A stretch of DNA of 64,000 nucleotides from Tritonibacter litoralis (GTDB taxonomy: Bacteria > Pseudomonadota > Alphaproteobacteria > Rhodobacterales > Rhodobacteraceae). Made by a program: the position numbers and the translations under genes. Under the pieces are notes generated by a model. That model saw nothing but the letters and a program-made list of their open reading frames with translations. It was not told the origin of the DNA and made no database searches. Shown one piece after another: positions 63,701-64,000 of this stretch (position 1 is its first letter; the number at the start of each line of letters is the position of its first letter). The stretch lies in NCBI RefSeq assembly GCF_009496005.1, contig NZ_WIBF01000007.1, forward strand, positions 62,001 through 126,000, written 5' to 3'.

Positions 63701-64000
63701 TCGTGTTGTTCCACGTTTCCAACAGCGTTTTACGCTCGGCATCCGGCAGGATTGGCAGCGATTTTACAGGGTCCAGACCAGCGGTGCCCATAGCCTCCAG
63801 CACAAGCTGCAACCGGGCCGCCAGCAATTCCACCCCGTCGTCTGGCAGCAGCGTCTTGTCCGCATAAAGGGTGGCGGTTTCGTTGACCACGGCTAGGGTC
63901 AACACACTGCCCTCCGCTGCGCCGTCGCGGCCCAGAGACAGGGTTACGGCTGGTCGCCCCTGATCTGCAAGCTCTGGCGCACGGGCGATGAGGTCACAGG
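60702..64000 (-). CDS. NRPS module with a luciferase-like monooxygenase inserted in the adenylation domain, 5' end outside window
   Basis: The reading frame is open to the window edge, so the N-terminus is missing; the visible part is about 1098 residues. It begins in what looks like the end of a condensation domain (LTLAVVNETATLY, near 63905-63867). The adenylation domain starts near 63700: A3 is YTSGSTGLPKGV and A4 FDISVLELFW. After A4 it is interrupted at about 63010 by a luciferase-like monooxygenase (MAFNLFYWGND, GFNAVWTPERHFHAFGGPYPNP, GIGFASGWQPDDF), ending near 61950. A5 NMYGPTETTIW, A7 YRTGDLVRW and A10 LTPNKKIDRKAL follow. A carrier domain has the serine in GGHSLLA (codon 60941-60939). 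It ends with a basic tail and no thioesterase. Confidence 0.92.
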   Translation of the reverse strand, partial: CDLIARAPELADQGRPAVTLSLGRDGAAEGSVLTLAVVNETATLYADKTLLPDDGVELLAARLQLVLEAMGTAGLDPVKSLPILPDAERKTLLETWNNTTCDFPSDLTIHAALEAQVAKTPDATALVVEDATLTYAQLDARANAVAARLQDMGVKPGAHVGIYIRRSMDLVVAAFAVLKAGGAYVPLDPAYPADRIAHYVKDSQAAVIVTQTALAAGLPASDAAVLDIDATADQSQTAPVNGGATGDDLAYLIYTSGSTGLPKGVMVKHANVSNFFTGMDQRIPHKPGDSWLAVTSLSFDISVLELFWTLSRGFKLVLSSDESRLELSNGPIAMSDRKMAFNLFYWGNDDGAGPKKYELLLEGAKFADQHGFNAVWTPERHFHAFGGPYPNPSVTGAAVAAVTQNLGVRAGSCVAPLHHPARIAEEWAVIDNLTNGRAGIGFASGWQPDDFILRPENTPPANKPALFDSIETVRKLWRGEEVSFPRKDGGEHSVLSQPRPVSKELPVWVTTAGNPETWREAGAIGANVLTHLLGQSIDEVAGKIEIYHTALRAAGHDPADYTVTLMLHTYLADSRDEARQIAREPMKDYLRSAAGLIKQYAWAFPAFKRPEGVKNPFEMDLGSLSEDELEAILDFAFERYFEDSGLFGTVSDACQRVEELKRIGVDEVACLIDYGIAPDVVLDGLKPLAEVLRLSNAPQELAADDFSLAAQIIRHNVTHMQCTPSMARMIAMNEEARMATGRLRHLLVGGEALPGDLVAALRTGTRAEIHNMYGPTETTIWSTVQTLDAVPAGVVDVGTPIANTEILVVDDANAPQPIGAPGELLIGGAGVTAGYWQREAMTAERFVELPLRPGTFYRTGDLVRWRADGRLDFLGRTDHQVKIRGQRIELGEIEAALAAFPGVTAAVVMPRKMGEGERLVGYVTTSAPVDEAAAKQALAQTLAEVMIPAHIVTLDAFPLTPNKKIDRKALPDPKPQRMETSAPETPSDGAQSQIAAIWSRILGVSAVGAQDNFFALGGHSLLAVQAHREIRQGLDAAKLSITDIFRFPTLSGLADHIEGLSGGKPAEPAAEDTAAVEADRADRMSKRRAMRANRKARA

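Noticed and set aside
1-64000. tRNA, rRNA, CRISPR arrays, intact transposons
   Set aside because: I looked through the intergenic gaps for T-loop-like GGTTCGAATCC sequences, regularly spaced repeats and transposase motifs and found none that hold up. A covariance-model scan would be needed to exclude small RNA genes fully.

Overview
The window looks like chromosome from an alphaproteobacterium of the Rhodobacterales (Roseobacter group). The evidence is the order miaB - ompA-like - phoH - ybeY - corC - lnt - metK, an Irr-type Fur regulator divergent from fabA, a SAM/SAH riboswitch (a class known from Rhodobacterales) ahead of metK, a DUF3307 membrane protein and moderately GC-rich coding sequence. 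I found no rRNA, tRNA, CRISPR array or intact insertion sequence.

Layout. 1-4912 (minus): a tightly overlapped glycosyltransferase operon, cut by the window start, with a histidine phosphatase inside it. 5320-7635: a large MscS-type mechanosensitive channel. 7797-15027 (minus): a YejABEF-type peptide ABC importer operon with a class III CoA-transferase coupled to its end. 15387-19325: a DUF3307 protein, an ABC-exporter-like protein without a Walker A motif that carries a cyclic-nucleotide-binding domain, and a SqrR/BigR-like ArsR regulator. 19664-24447 (minus): pcaB, pcaD, a PLP dehydratase, an alpha/beta hydrolase and a HAD dehalogenase-like gene. 24704-26730: fabI and fabB. 27112-34151: a probable tartrate catabolism module (TtuD-like and TtuC-like enzymes, a LysR regulator, a TAXI-type TRAP transporter) lying between fabB and fabA. 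34203-34520: a broken aldo/keto reductase. 34689-35801: fabA and irr. 36840-46013: the housekeeping run miaB to metK plus an RlmL-like methyltransferase. 46179-49381: a phosphotransferase-like gene, a degenerate DgoK-like gene and an AraC regulator. 49754-64000: an exopolysaccharide locus that runs into a non-ribosomal peptide synthetase (NRPS) operon, cut by the window end.

The most unusual part is the last 15 kb. Genes for polysaccharide priming (ExoY-like), chain length (Wzz-like), a BY-kinase-like protein whose Walker A lysine is replaced, a flippase and two glycosyltransferases sit next to an NRPS whose adenylation domain is interrupted by a luciferase-like monooxygenase. The NRPS is followed, by overlapping starts and stops, by a phosphopantetheinyl transferase, an SGNH-hydrolase-like protein, an SGNH plus glycoside-hydrolase-like fusion and a GT2 glycosyltransferase. 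The sequence suggests, but does not prove, that a peptide or amino-acid product and a polysaccharide are made or joined by one locus.

The second notable point is the tartrate module separating fabA from fabB-fabI. fabA now has its own strong terminator, and degraded gene debris lies at the junction. The third is a recurring theme of NTPase or kinase folds with missing catalytic residues: the ABC-like protein, the BY-kinase-like protein and the DgoK-like protein.
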